Assembly (NCBI GenBank): GCA_022447585.1
Contig: JAKVAR010000002.1
Span: forward strand, 124,001 to 188,000
Reading direction: 5' to 3'
Length of the DNA stretch: 64,000 nt
Source of the DNA: Crocinitomicaceae bacterium
GTDB lineage: Bacteria; Bacteroidota; Bacteroidia; Flavobacteriales_D; Crocinitomicaceae
Below are positions 47,481 to 56,041 of this stretch, piece by piece. The first letter of the stretch is position 1. Each line of letters begins with the position of its first letter. Both the position numbers and the translations under genes were made by a program. The notes beneath the pieces were generated by a model. That model was not told the DNA's origin. It searched no databases and saw nothing but the letters and a program-made list of their open reading frames with translations.

Positions 47481-49751
47481 TTATTTGTTTTGGGCATCAA
47501 CAACTGCCACTTTAACCATATTGATAATTTCGCGAACAGACGATCCCATCTGCAATACATGAATTGACTTCTTTAACCCAACCAAAACAGGTCCAATCGC
47601 ATCACCTTCTGTCATTTCTTGCAAAAGCTTATATGCAATATTTCCGGCCGATAAATTAGGGAATATCAGCGTATTAACTTTTTTATTTGCCAAGGTAGAA
47701 AATGAAAACTGTTCATTCATTAATGAATTGTTCAACGCAAAATTAGCTTGAACCTCACCATCAACAATTAAATTTGGATCATTCTCGCGAATAATCTCAA
47801 CTGCTTTTGACATTTTTCTTGCATCTTCACCAAATGCTGATCCGAAGTTAGAATAGCTCAATAGAGCAACTCTTGGCGTAACTTTAAATTTCCTGATTGT
47901 CTTCGCGACATTTGAAGTAATCTCCGCGATATCTTCAGCAGTTGGGTTTAAATTAATCGTAGTATCTGCCAAAAATAAGGGTCCACGCTTCGTATTTAGA
48001 ATATACATTCCAGCTACCTTTGTCATATCTTTCTGAAGGCCAACCGTTTGAATTGCTGGCTTCACAACATCACGATAATTTCTAGACAAACCAGAAATCA
48101 TCGCGTCCGCATCACCCATTTCAACCATCATTGAACCAAAGTGATTTCTTTCACGCATAATTTGAATAGCTTCAAACTCAGTAACACCTTTCCGCATTCT
48201 CTTTTCAAAAAATGCTAATCCAAACTTCTTTCTACGATCTACTTCTTCATCTGATTTAGGGTCAACAATCTCAACCTCATCTTCAGCAAATTCAATACTG
48301 TACTCTTCAATTAAAGCTTCAATCTTAGCTTTTCTACCCAACAAAATCGGGAATGCTACACCCTCTTCACTCGCTGTTTGAGCGGCTTTCAAAATTTTAA
48401 TATTATCCGCTTCAGCAAAAACAACGCGCTTTGGAGATCGTTGTCCTTTCTCCGTAATATTTCTAATTAATTTATTATCTAAACCTAGACGGTTCTTTAA
48501 TTCCATTTCATAGGCATCCCAATCTTCAATTGGTGATAATGCAACACCCGACTCCATTGCCGCTTTTGCAACGGCCGGTGCTACATAATAAATCAATCTT
48601 GGGTCTAATGGTTTTGGTATAAACTGCTCTCGCCCGAAACTAATATTTTTTTCTCCGTAAGCTTCAATAACCTCTTCCGGTATAGACTCTTTAGCCAAGG
48701 ATGCAATAGCATGAACCGCAGCCAATTTCATCTCTTCATTAATCGTTGTTGCTCTAACATCCAATGCACCGCGGAAAATAAATGGAAATCCAAGGACATT
48801 ATTCACTTGATTCGGATGATCAGATCTTCCCGTTGCCATAATAATATCCTTACGCACAGAGGTTGCTTCTCTATATGAAATTTCAGGGTTAGGATTTGCC
48901 AGAGCAAAAACAATTGGGTCTTTAGCCATTTTCATGACCATTTCTTTATTTACAAGCCCTCCTTTAGAAAGTCCTAAAAACACATCTGCTTTCTTAAAAG
49001 CATCTGCAAACTCAACATTTTTTTTATGTTTGGAAAATAGTTTTTTTGTTGAATCTAAACCTTCACGCCCTGCATGAATTAAACCTTTAGAATCAAACAT
49101 ATAAATGTTCTCAAGTTTCGCTCCAAGCGCGTGGTATAATTTTGCGCAAGAAAGTGCCGACGCACCAGCTCCAGAAACGACAATTTTTACTTTCTCAATT
49201 TTTTTCTTTGCTAATTCTAAAGCATTCAACAAAGCAGCAGATGAGATAATAGCAGTTCCATGCTGATCATCATGCATAACAGGGATATCAAGCTCCTCCT
49301 TTAATCTTCTTTCAATTTCAAAAGCTTCGGGGGCCTTAATATCTTCTAAGTTAATCCCTCCAAAAGTTGGTGCAATCGACTTTACTGTTTGGATAAATAA
49401 CTCGGGATCATTCGCATCAACTTCAATGTCGAACACATCAATATCTGCAAATATTTTAAACAGAAGCCCTTTACCTTCCATCACAGGCTTAGACGCTTCT
49501 GGCCCAATATTCCCTAAACCAAGTACAGAAGTACCATTTGAAATTACGGCAACTAAGTTCCCTTTGCTTGTGTATTTGTAAACATCATCAGGAGTATCAG
49601 CAATTCTAAGACAAGGCTCAGCTACTCCAGGAGAATATGCCAAAGACAAATCTCTTTGTGAAGCGTAAGGTTTAGTTGGTATTACCTCGATCTTACCAGG
49701 CTTTCCTGAAGAATGATAATCTAATGCGTCTTGTTTTCTAATTTTCGCCAT
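47481..49751 (-). CDS. maeB: NADP-dependent malic enzyme with phosphotransacetylase-like domain
   Basis: Decarboxylates malate to pyruvate with reduction of NADP, 756 residues as in the large MaeB class. The malic N-terminal domain contains SLAYSPGVAEPC and MEGKGLLFK; the metal-binding stretch is MHDDQHGTAII; the nucleotide-binding loop is VVSGAGASALSCAKLY. Residues about 430-756 are a phosphate acetyltransferase-like domain that is regulatory, not catalytic, in this class. It leads the maeB-ruvA-sprA operon. Confidence 0.95.
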   Translation of the reverse strand: MAKIRKQDALDYHSSGKPGKIEVIPTKPYASQRDLSLAYSPGVAEPCLRIADTPDDVYKYTSKGNLVAVISNGTSVLGLGNIGPEASKPVMEGKGLLFKIFADIDVFDIEVDANDPELFIQTVKSIAPTFGGINLEDIKAPEAFEIERRLKEELDIPVMHDDQHGTAIISSAALLNALELAKKKIEKVKIVVSGAGASALSCAKLYHALGAKLENIYMFDSKGLIHAGREGLDSTKKLFSKHKKNVEFADAFKKADVFLGLSKGGLVNKEMVMKMAKDPIVFALANPNPEISYREATSVRKDIIMATGRSDHPNQVNNVLGFPFIFRGALDVRATTINEEMKLAAVHAIASLAKESIPEEVIEAYGEKNISFGREQFIPKPLDPRLIYYVAPAVAKAAMESGVALSPIEDWDAYEMELKNRLGLDNKLIRNITEKGQRSPKRVVFAEADNIKILKAAQTASEEGVAFPILLGRKAKIEALIEEYSIEFAEDEVEIVDPKSDEEVDRRKKFGLAFFEKRMRKGVTEFEAIQIMRERNHFGSMMVEMGDADAMISGLSRNYRDVVKPAIQTVGLQKDMTKVAGMYILNTKRGPLFLADTTINLNPTAEDIAEITSNVAKTIRKFKVTPRVALLSYSNFGSAFGEDARKMSKAVEIIRENDPNLIVDGEVQANFALNNSLMNEQFSFSTLANKKVNTLIFPNLSAGNIAYKLLQEMTEGDAIGPVLVGLKKSIHVLQMGSSVREIINMVKVAVVDAQNK

Positions 49752-49815
49752 ATGGGGTCTTTTGAAGCTGCTAAAGATACTAAATTCAACTTATAATGCC
49801 CCTGAAAAAAAGAAA

Positions 49816-49848
49816 TAAAAAAAGGCCCGATTCTCTCGAATCGGGCCT
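49816..49848 (-). terminator. Terminator of the Omp28-like gene
   Basis: An 11-bp perfect stem (AGGCCCGATTC at 49823-49833 with GAATCGGGCCT at 49838-49848) and loop TCTC. It is followed on the minus strand by a run of T residues. It isolates the gene from the downstream maeB operon. Confidence 0.9.
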
Positions 49849-49867
49849 ACACTATTTAGATTATCAA

Positions 49868-51754
49868 TTACTTGATAGAAACCATCTTATTGAAAGAAGC
49901 GTTTGCAGTAGAAACACTTAACATGTAGTTCCCAGTGTTTAATCCGTCAACAGCGACGTTGATTGATTGCGCACCAGATAAGTTAGCGTAAGTGTTTGTA
50001 GAAACAACTCTTCCTGATAAATCTGTAATAGATACAGTGTAATCATCATTTTGAGCTTCGAAAGCAACAGTTAAATTATCCGTAGCTGGGTTAGGATAAA
50101 CATTCAATTCGATTGAATTACCTTCAGCAATACCAGCCTGAGAAAGTGCAACTTGAGCAGCATTAACGATCTCACCATTTGACTGGTCGATCAATAACGC
50201 GACAGCGTGCATATTATAAAAAGTGCTTGTTGCAGGAACAGTATAGTTAAATGTATAGTTAGCTACAGCTCCATCAGTAATAACTGCAGGAACAGAACCA
50301 GCTTGTCCATCATAACCTCCTAATAAAGCTCTACCAACATGATCGTAAACCATATCCGCTGCAGGAACTGGGTCCGGTAAAGACTCATAACCACCCATAG
50401 CACCTGAACCATTACCAGCATAATAGTTAGCTTGATTATAACCAGAAGTAGTACCAGTTACATGATCTTCAACCATAACAACGGCTAATCTGTAATCAGC
50501 TGCAGCAAATGGAGTAACGAAAGTAGCAGCAACGTCGATAGTTACATCGTTTCCTGAGACAGAAGTAGTAGCATCAATTCCAGCTGGAACAACTAGGTCT
50601 TTTCTATCATTATAGAAAGTTTCAAAAGCAGCCTGAGATACACTAGCACCTAGAATAGCACGGTCTACGTTAGCACCAGGGAAACCAGAAATATCAGCAC
50701 CATTATCATATTCAGTGACAGTCATTGGATCTCCATTGTGAACAGCAACACCAATGAATTGCGTAGGGTAAGTAGCCACCATATAATCCATAGCAACAGC
50801 ACCACGCGGACACCATCCACACCATGTACCTGTACCTTCTTCAATCACAACATTCTTTTGAAGAATTGAAGAAACTGTATTGAACTTAGCAGCTCCATCA
50901 TTATTTGAAGGATCGGCATCAGCATTCCCATTTACTTGAGAAATAGTTACAGTAATGTTTTTCTCTTCAGCAACAGCAGCGGAAACTGCGTCTGGATGAT
51001 CAACAGAAACAGTAGAACCTGGAGTTATTGTTTGATTGATTGTTTGGATATGGTCAGTACCATCATTCCAGTTAATCTCTAAAGAAGTAATGTCGTTACC
51101 TCCAACATTCTTAACCTCAACAGATAATGTATTGTTTGTTGAAACAGCAGCATATCTTGCTAAAGAAACACCAGCAACAGCAGCGTCATCATCCTGTAAG
51201 TTTTTAATTGAAATGTTATCAATTAAAAGCGTATTCATATCAAATGTGTTGAAGTGACGGAAAGTCAAGTATACAGTTTGCCCTGCGAAAGCAGATACAT
51301 CTACAGAATGAGAAAACATTCCATCAGATGGCAAAATTTCATTAAACACAGCCGTAGCAGATGCTATTGTCGCAGGATCTAAAGAAGTTGTAAGGTATAC
51401 ATTATACTCTTCAGCATGATAAGGAGCACCTTCAATTGTTCCAGCACTAAACTGTAAAAATAAGTTTGTTCCAGAAGCAGATGTTAAATCAATAGCTCCA
51501 GAAGTTAGGAAGTTATTTGGACTTAACGCACCAGTTTGACCAGTCCAAGATCTAGAAATAGCAGTTCCAGCCTCTAACTCAGGAAAGTAACCTGAGAAGT
51601 CCTCGCCGTACCAATTCTGACCATCACCATCAACATCTGTAGCAGTCCATCCAGTTAAGGCAGCTCCCGCTGCATTGAAGTCCTCTGTGAAGTGAGTTTG
51701 CGCACTCGCTCCAAAAGCCATCAAAGCAACTACGGGTAGTAAAATTTTTTTCAT
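49868..51754 (-). CDS. Secreted Omp28-like protein with adhesin-type and type IX sorting domains
   Basis: A 628-residue exported protein. After the signal peptide (LMAFGASAQ) comes a choice-of-anchor/cleaved-adhesin jelly roll at about residues 20-185 (FTEDFNAAG start, DNISI end). A CARDB-like beta domain follows at about 190-290. Then an Omp28-type domain with a thioredoxin-like GTGTWCGWCPRG motif at about residues 303-314, and a C-terminal type A sorting domain (VYPNPATDNLTV, ending FNKMVSIK). The CxxC suggests a redox or metal-related surface function; that is inference. Single-gene unit with a strong terminator. Confidence 0.85.
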   Translation of the reverse strand: MKKILLPVVALMAFGASAQTHFTEDFNAAGAALTGWTATDVDGDGQNWYGEDFSGYFPELEAGTAISRSWTGQTGALSPNNFLTSGAIDLTSASGTNLFLQFSAGTIEGAPYHAEEYNVYLTTSLDPATIASATAVFNEILPSDGMFSHSVDVSAFAGQTVYLTFRHFNTFDMNTLLIDNISIKNLQDDDAAVAGVSLARYAAVSTNNTLSVEVKNVGGNDITSLEINWNDGTDHIQTINQTITPGSTVSVDHPDAVSAAVAEEKNITVTISQVNGNADADPSNNDGAAKFNTVSSILQKNVVIEEGTGTWCGWCPRGAVAMDYMVATYPTQFIGVAVHNGDPMTVTEYDNGADISGFPGANVDRAILGASVSQAAFETFYNDRKDLVVPAGIDATTSVSGNDVTIDVAATFVTPFAAADYRLAVVMVEDHVTGTTSGYNQANYYAGNGSGAMGGYESLPDPVPAADMVYDHVGRALLGGYDGQAGSVPAVITDGAVANYTFNYTVPATSTFYNMHAVALLIDQSNGEIVNAAQVALSQAGIAEGNSIELNVYPNPATDNLTVAFEAQNDDYTVSITDLSGRVVSTNTYANLSGAQSINVAVDGLNTGNYMLSVSTANASFNKMVSIK

Positions 51755-51872
51755 TCTTATAGTTTTTAATAAATTGTTCTATAAAACTAGACTATTAAGA
51801 ACTATTTAAAAATTATTAACGGAATGATAATTATTCGTTTATTTGGCATTATTGAAAAGCTAACCTTTATTT

Positions 51873-52589
51873 ATGACGAAAAAGCTACTAAATATAGTCG
51901 TGTTTTCAGGAGCAGGAATGAGTGCAGAAAGTGGTATACCTACATTTAGAGACTCCAATGGGTTGTGGGAGAATTATTCTATTCATGAAGTAGCCACCCC
52001 TCAAGCATGGAAGCACGACCCTGATTTGGTGACTAAATTCTATAATCAAAGAAGAAAAAACATTCTTGAAAGTATACCGAACGAAGCTCATTTGGAGATT
52101 TCAAGATTCGAATCAATCAACCCTATAACAGTCATTACTCAAAATATTGACGACCTCCATGAAAGATCTGGCAGCACTCGTGTTTTACATCTTCATGGAA
52201 ATATAATGCAGAGTAAATCCTCCGGACCTGACACAGAAAAGGCTTACTATGATATCAATAGCTGGGAATTAAAATCCACTGATAAATGTCCTGACGGATA
52301 TAGATTAAGACCACATGTCGTTTGGTTTGGAGAAGAGGTTTATGAATTATCCAATGCAGCCAAGATAATCAAAGAAGCGGATATTCTAATCGTAATTGGA
52401 ACCTCTCTACAAGTTTACCCGGCAAGTGGATTAATACATGAAACTAATCCAGATTGTAAACGCTATATAATCGACCCAAAATGCGAAGAAATGATTGTTC
52501 CTTCCGATTTTGTAAAAGTAAACTCATCTGCTTCTGCTGGCATAAAAACTGTACTTGAGAACATAAAAAAAGTACTAACCAAAGGCTAG
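51873..52589 (+). CDS. cobB: Sirtuin-type NAD-dependent protein deacylase
   Basis: A 238-residue Sir2 enzyme that removes acyl groups from lysines with NAD. NAD motifs are GAGMSAESGIPTFRDSNGLW and TQNIDDLHERSG; the catalytic His is in HLHGN. The YxxR pair typical of class III desuccinylase/demalonylase sirtuins appears in FYNQRR. The zinc-ribbon cysteines seen in E. coli CobB are not there: only one Cys (DKCPDG) remains in that region. It stands alone, transcribed against its neighbours. Confidence 0.92.
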   Translation: MTKKLLNIVVFSGAGMSAESGIPTFRDSNGLWENYSIHEVATPQAWKHDPDLVTKFYNQRRKNILESIPNEAHLEISRFESINPITVITQNIDDLHERSGSTRVLHLHGNIMQSKSSGPDTEKAYYDINSWELKSTDKCPDGYRLRPHVVWFGEEVYELSNAAKIIKEADILIVIGTSLQVYPASGLIHETNPDCKRYIIDPKCEEMIVPSDFVKVNSSASAGIKTVLENIKKVLTKG

Positions 52590-52595
52590 TACTTT
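52569..52595 (+). terminator. Possible hairpin at the cobB stop codon
   Basis: AAAGTACTA (52569-52577) pairs with TAGTACTTT (52587-52595); the right arm starts with the stop codon itself. The T-run follows only ~10 bases later, so termination is uncertain. Confidence 0.4.
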
Positions 52596-52618
52596 AAACG
52601 TATTTTTTGATCATCAAA

Positions 52619-53371
52619 CTACTTCTTTCCTTTAATTCCTTCCTTTACATAGTTTTCAATTGCTCCAGTCATTGAAGGAGCATTTGGTTGAGGCGCATGT
52701 AAATCTAACCTTAACTTATTCTTGACAATAGCATTAGCGGTTGTAGGACCAAAAGCAGCAATGATGGTATCATTCTGTTTAAATTTCGGGTAATTCTTCA
52801 ATAAAGACTCTATCCCTCCGGGGCTGTAGAACACCAACATATCATAATAGACATCCTCCAAATCTGATAAATCAGAAGCAACGGTCCTGTAAAGCACCGC
52901 CTTTGTAAAATTCAAGCCATTTGACTCTAATGTTGTTGGAATTTTATCTCTCAATATATCTGTGCAAGGCAATAAGAAATGTTCTTTCTTATGCTTCTTA
53001 AGAACATCAATCAAATCAACTATAGTCTGTTTTCCAAAGAAAATTTTTCTTTTTCTATACGCAACATATTTCTGAAGGTAATAAGCCACAGCTTCTGAAA
53101 TACAAAAATACTTCATAGTATCTGGTACCTCAAACCGCATTTCCTCAGCAATTCTAAAATAATGATCAACAGCAGTTTTAGATGTTAAAATTACAGCTGA
53201 ATGTTCTTTAAGGTCGACCTTTTGAGTCCTAAACTCTTGAGCATCGATTCCCTCAACATGAATGAACGATCTAAAATCAATTTTTAAATCATATTTATCG
53301 GCCAAATCGAAATAAGGCGACTTCTTTCCTTCCGGCTTAGGTTGTGAAACCAAAATAGTTTTGATAGCCAA
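52619..53371 (-). CDS. hemD: Uroporphyrinogen-III synthase
   Basis: A 250-residue protein of the HemD fold, which closes and inverts the D ring in heme synthesis. The sequence is poorly conserved in this family; typical marks are the start ILVSQPKPEG, SAVILTSKTAVDHYF, and DMLVFYSPGGIESLL, then IAAFGPTTANA. The preceding gene codes for a DUF4271 protein, a pair I recall as conserved in Bacteroidota, which supports the call. The gap between them is 28 bases. Confidence 0.9.
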   Translation of the reverse strand: MAIKTILVSQPKPEGKKSPYFDLADKYDLKIDFRSFIHVEGIDAQEFRTQKVDLKEHSAVILTSKTAVDHYFRIAEEMRFEVPDTMKYFCISEAVAYYLQKYVAYRKRKIFFGKQTIVDLIDVLKKHKKEHFLLPCTDILRDKIPTTLESNGLNFTKAVLYRTVASDLSDLEDVYYDMLVFYSPGGIESLLKNYPKFKQNDTIIAAFGPTTANAIVKNKLRLDLHAPQPNAPSMTGAIENYVKEGIKGKK

Positions 53372-53399
53372 TGTCCTTTGCTTTTAATTAATCTTTCTT

Positions 53400-54110
53400 T
53401 TATTTTTCGAAATTACCAAGTACATAGTAATATGCTACAACGAGTGGCAGGATTTCGAGGGTGCAAAAGTACAAAATTATGTAATACCAAGAAACTCCTT
53501 TAAGATATACTACTGATATACTTTTAAATAGACGGACTACTGACTCGATTAAAAATGACCAAATTATGATTTCCATAAGTAGTTTGTGGTCAAATGAATT
53601 GAGTGTAAATACAAGAGACAATAAAAAATAAAAAAGGCCTAATAACTGCGCCCCCACAACTTTCATTATGAAAGGCTCTATAAAAACTTGGCGCTCTCCA
53701 GTTATTATCAGAACAAAAAACATTGATAGAACAGACCAAATCAAAAGTAAAAAAGGAATCAAAATGGCATACTGTAATTTATTATCAACGACTAGTTCAT
53801 CCGTATTAAATAAAATCAATAAAATAGTTGATGCTGAAAACAAATAATTTAGGATTAAGATTAGTGAATCAACCTTGTTAACTGGGTAAGTTTCTTTAGT
53901 AAAAGCTCTTAACCCATTAATCTTTGTCAAAGAAACAATCATTGAAGAATATACATCGGACTTGATTAACTTTGCGAATGAAATTAGTAAGAAAGATAAA
54001 AATAGACCAAAACCAACAGTAATGGTAATGCTTTGATCTCTCAAAGTCAGTTCTGATGGAATAACACTTATTATGTTGGATATTTTTGCTAACAAAGTCA
54101 TTTCTAACAT
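53400..54110 (-). CDS. DUF4271 membrane protein
   Basis: A 236-residue protein with about six hydrophobic helices, matching the DUF4271 family found upstream of hemD in Bacteroidota. A second in-frame ATG at 54101 (MTLLAK) is an equally good start. Function is unknown; the constant link with hemD suggests a role near heme synthesis or an unrelated co-regulated need, and I cannot separate these. Confidence 0.85.
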   Translation of the reverse strand: MLEMTLLAKISNIISVIPSELTLRDQSITITVGFGLFLSFLLISFAKLIKSDVYSSMIVSLTKINGLRAFTKETYPVNKVDSLILILNYLFSASTILLILFNTDELVVDNKLQYAILIPFLLLIWSVLSMFFVLIITGERQVFIEPFIMKVVGAQLLGLFYFLLSLVFTLNSFDHKLLMEIIIWSFLIESVVRLFKSISVVYLKGVSWYYIILYFCTLEILPLVVAYYYVLGNFEK

Positions 54111-54130
54111 TCTTCGAATCCCGAAGATAA

Positions 54131-54138
54131 CAAAGATA
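54131..54138 (-). promoter_or_regulatory. Candidate -7 element for DUF4271-hemD
   Basis: Minus-strand TATCTTTG fits TAnnTTTG, 20 bases before the start at 54110. No TTG at the expected distance. Confidence 0.45.
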
Positions 54139-54182
54139 TTTTCTGAATTTGAAAAAAATATAACGCAGACAAAAAATATCGT

Positions 54183-54190
54183 TAAATTTG
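54183..54190 (+). promoter_or_regulatory. Candidate -7 element for the acyl-CoA dehydrogenase gene
   Basis: TAAATTTG fits TAnnTTTG, 22 bases before the start at 54213. No TTG at the expected distance. Confidence 0.45.
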
Positions 54191-54212
54191 TAGTTAATAA
54201 AACGAATTCGAT

Positions 54213-55403
54213 ATGAGAACTGATTTATACACACATCCAGATTACTTTAACATGGATGATTTACTTTCCGAAGAACACAAACTAGTTCGCGATGCGGCTC
54301 GCTCTTGGGTAAAAAAGGAAGTATCACCGATCATTGATGATCATTATGAAAAAGCGACTTTCCCGAACCACATCCTACCAGGATTAGGTGAAATTGGTGC
54401 ATTTGGACCATACATCCCAGCAGAATATGGAGGTCCAGGACTAGACCAAATTTCATACGGATTAATCATGCAGGAACTTGAAAGGTGTGACTCAGGATTG
54501 AGATCAACGGCATCAGTTCAAAGTTCATTAGTCATGTACCCAATTTGGAAATATGGAAACGAAGAGCAAAAGCAAAAATATTTGCCAAAACTTGCCACAG
54601 GTGAGATGATTGGTTGTTTTGGTTTAACTGAACCAGATCACGGATCCAATCCAGGTGGAATGCTTTCTAACTTCAAAGACGCTGGAGACCACGTTATTCT
54701 GAACGGATCGAAGATGTGGATTTCGAACGCTCCTTTTGCTGACATTGCTGTTGTCTGGGCTAAGGATGAATCTGGACGAATTCATGGTTTAGTAGTTGAA
54801 AGAGGTATGGAAGGGTTTTCTACTCCTGAAATGCATGATAAACTATCATTGCGAGCTTCTGCTACTGGAGAGTTAATTTTTGTTGATGTAAAAGTTCCTA
54901 AAGAAAACATCTTACCTGGAAAATCTGGACTAGGTGCACCATTAGGATGCTTGGATTCTGCTAGGTTTGGAATCGCATGGGGAGCTTTAGGCGCTGCTAT
55001 GGATTGTTATGATCAAGCGTTGAGGTATTCAAAAGAAAGAACTCAATTCGGAAATCCAATTGCAAGTTTTCAATTGATCCAAAAGAAACTGGCTGAGATG
55101 ATTACTGAAATCACAAAAGCTCAATTATTAACCTTTAGATTAGGTCAATTAAGAAATGAAGGGAAAGCAACTTCTGCTCAAATTTCAATGGCTAAAAGAA
55201 ATAATTGCGAAATTGCTTTGAATATTGCACGTGAAGCACGTCAAATACATGGAGCAATGGGAATAACAAGTGAATACTCAATTATGCGTCATATGGCTAA
55301 TTTAGAGTCTGTATTGACATACGAGGGAACACATGATATACACTTACTGATTACAGGTATGGATATTACTGGAATTCCAGCATTCACAAGAGAGACAAAG
55401 TAG
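54213..55403 (+). CDS. gcdH: Acyl-CoA dehydrogenase, probably glutaryl-CoA dehydrogenase
   Basis: FAD enzyme of 396 residues. The glutaryl-CoA subgroup is suggested by RCDSGLRSTASVQSSLVMYPI, whose Arg lies where GCDH holds the substrate carboxylate, and by YEGTHDIHLLI, whose Glu is the catalytic base. Other family motifs are GCFGLTEPDHGSNP and KMWISNAPFADI. GCDH converts glutaryl-CoA to crotonyl-CoA in lysine and tryptophan breakdown. No partner genes of that pathway adjoin. A strong terminator follows. Confidence 0.85.
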   Translation: MRTDLYTHPDYFNMDDLLSEEHKLVRDAARSWVKKEVSPIIDDHYEKATFPNHILPGLGEIGAFGPYIPAEYGGPGLDQISYGLIMQELERCDSGLRSTASVQSSLVMYPIWKYGNEEQKQKYLPKLATGEMIGCFGLTEPDHGSNPGGMLSNFKDAGDHVILNGSKMWISNAPFADIAVVWAKDESGRIHGLVVERGMEGFSTPEMHDKLSLRASATGELIFVDVKVPKENILPGKSGLGAPLGCLDSARFGIAWGALGAAMDCYDQALRYSKERTQFGNPIASFQLIQKKLAEMITEITKAQLLTFRLGQLRNEGKATSAQISMAKRNNCEIALNIAREARQIHGAMGITSEYSIMRHMANLESVLTYEGTHDIHLLITGMDITGIPAFTRETK

Positions 55404-55423
55404 TTTTTTACTTCTTGAACATG

Positions 55424-55452
55424 AAGGGAGACTTTATAAGTCTCCCTTTTTT
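55424..55452. terminator. Bidirectional terminator between gcdH and the Lrp gene
   Basis: AAGGGAGACTT pairs with AAGTCTCCCTT around a 3-base loop, then six T on the plus strand. The T-run touches the Lrp-gene stop codon at 55451. Confidence 0.88.
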
Positions 55453-55897
55453 ATTCCTTGATAGCACTCATAACAAAAGAGCTTTGAACATTAGCAATAC
55501 TTGGAAGTGTTGCAAGACTCTGTTTTAAAAACGACTCATATTCTGTCATATCTGCAACTTCTATTAAAAGAGCATAATCATGATCACCTGCAATATGATA
55601 GCATGCGGAGACTTGACCCAACCCTACAACTTCTTTTTCAAAGCTTTTCAATAAGTCTATATTATGCTCTTTCAAGGAAACCTGACAAAAGACCTGTAAA
55701 CCTTTACCGATAATCTTTTTATTTAACCGGGTCGTATAACCTTGAATTACTCCTTGCTTTTCCAACCTCTTGATTCTCTCGTAAGTTGGAGTAACAGTAA
55801 GACCTACTTGAAGTGCAACTTCTTTTGTTCCTATTTTTGAATTCTCAACTAAAATCTCAAGAATTGCTTCGTCTATTTCATCCATTTTAAAATCCAT
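55451..55897 (-). CDS. Lrp/AsnC family transcription regulator
   Basis: A 148-residue regulator. The ATG at 55897 (MDFKMDEIDEAIL) gives the standard N-terminus; 55885 is the alternative, and the longer frame to 55960 crosses an AT-rich control region. A winged helix-turn-helix is at about residues 8-60 (NSKIGTKEVALQVGLTVTPTYERIKRLEKQGVI). The C-terminal ligand-binding RAM domain follows (CYHIAGDHDYALLIEV). It is divergent from the PLP-lyase gene and probably controls it, as MdeR controls mdeA in Pseudomonas putida. Confidence 0.9.
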   Translation of the reverse strand: MDFKMDEIDEAILEILVENSKIGTKEVALQVGLTVTPTYERIKRLEKQGVIQGYTTRLNKKIIGKGLQVFCQVSLKEHNIDLLKSFEKEVVGLGQVSACYHIAGDHDYALLIEVADMTEYESFLKQSLATLPSIANVQSSFVMSAIKE

Positions 55898-55912
55898 AGA
55901 ATATTTTTCTAT

Positions 55913-55932
55913 TTGATGTATGATACAATCAA
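55913..55932. promoter_or_regulatory. Imperfect palindrome, candidate Lrp operator
   Basis: TTGATGTAT and ATACAATCAA form a nearly symmetrical 20-base site in the divergent control region, 16 bases before the regulator start. A second AT-rich inverted repeat (TTTAAT-TAAC-ATTAAA) is at 55949-55964. Confidence 0.4.
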
Positions 55933-56041
55933 GTATAAAGTTAAATAATTTAATTAACATTAAATATACAGTTTTAAAAACTGCATATTTGTGATATTGC
56001 AGCTCATTTCATATGTTTATTGTATAAATAATAAGTACATT

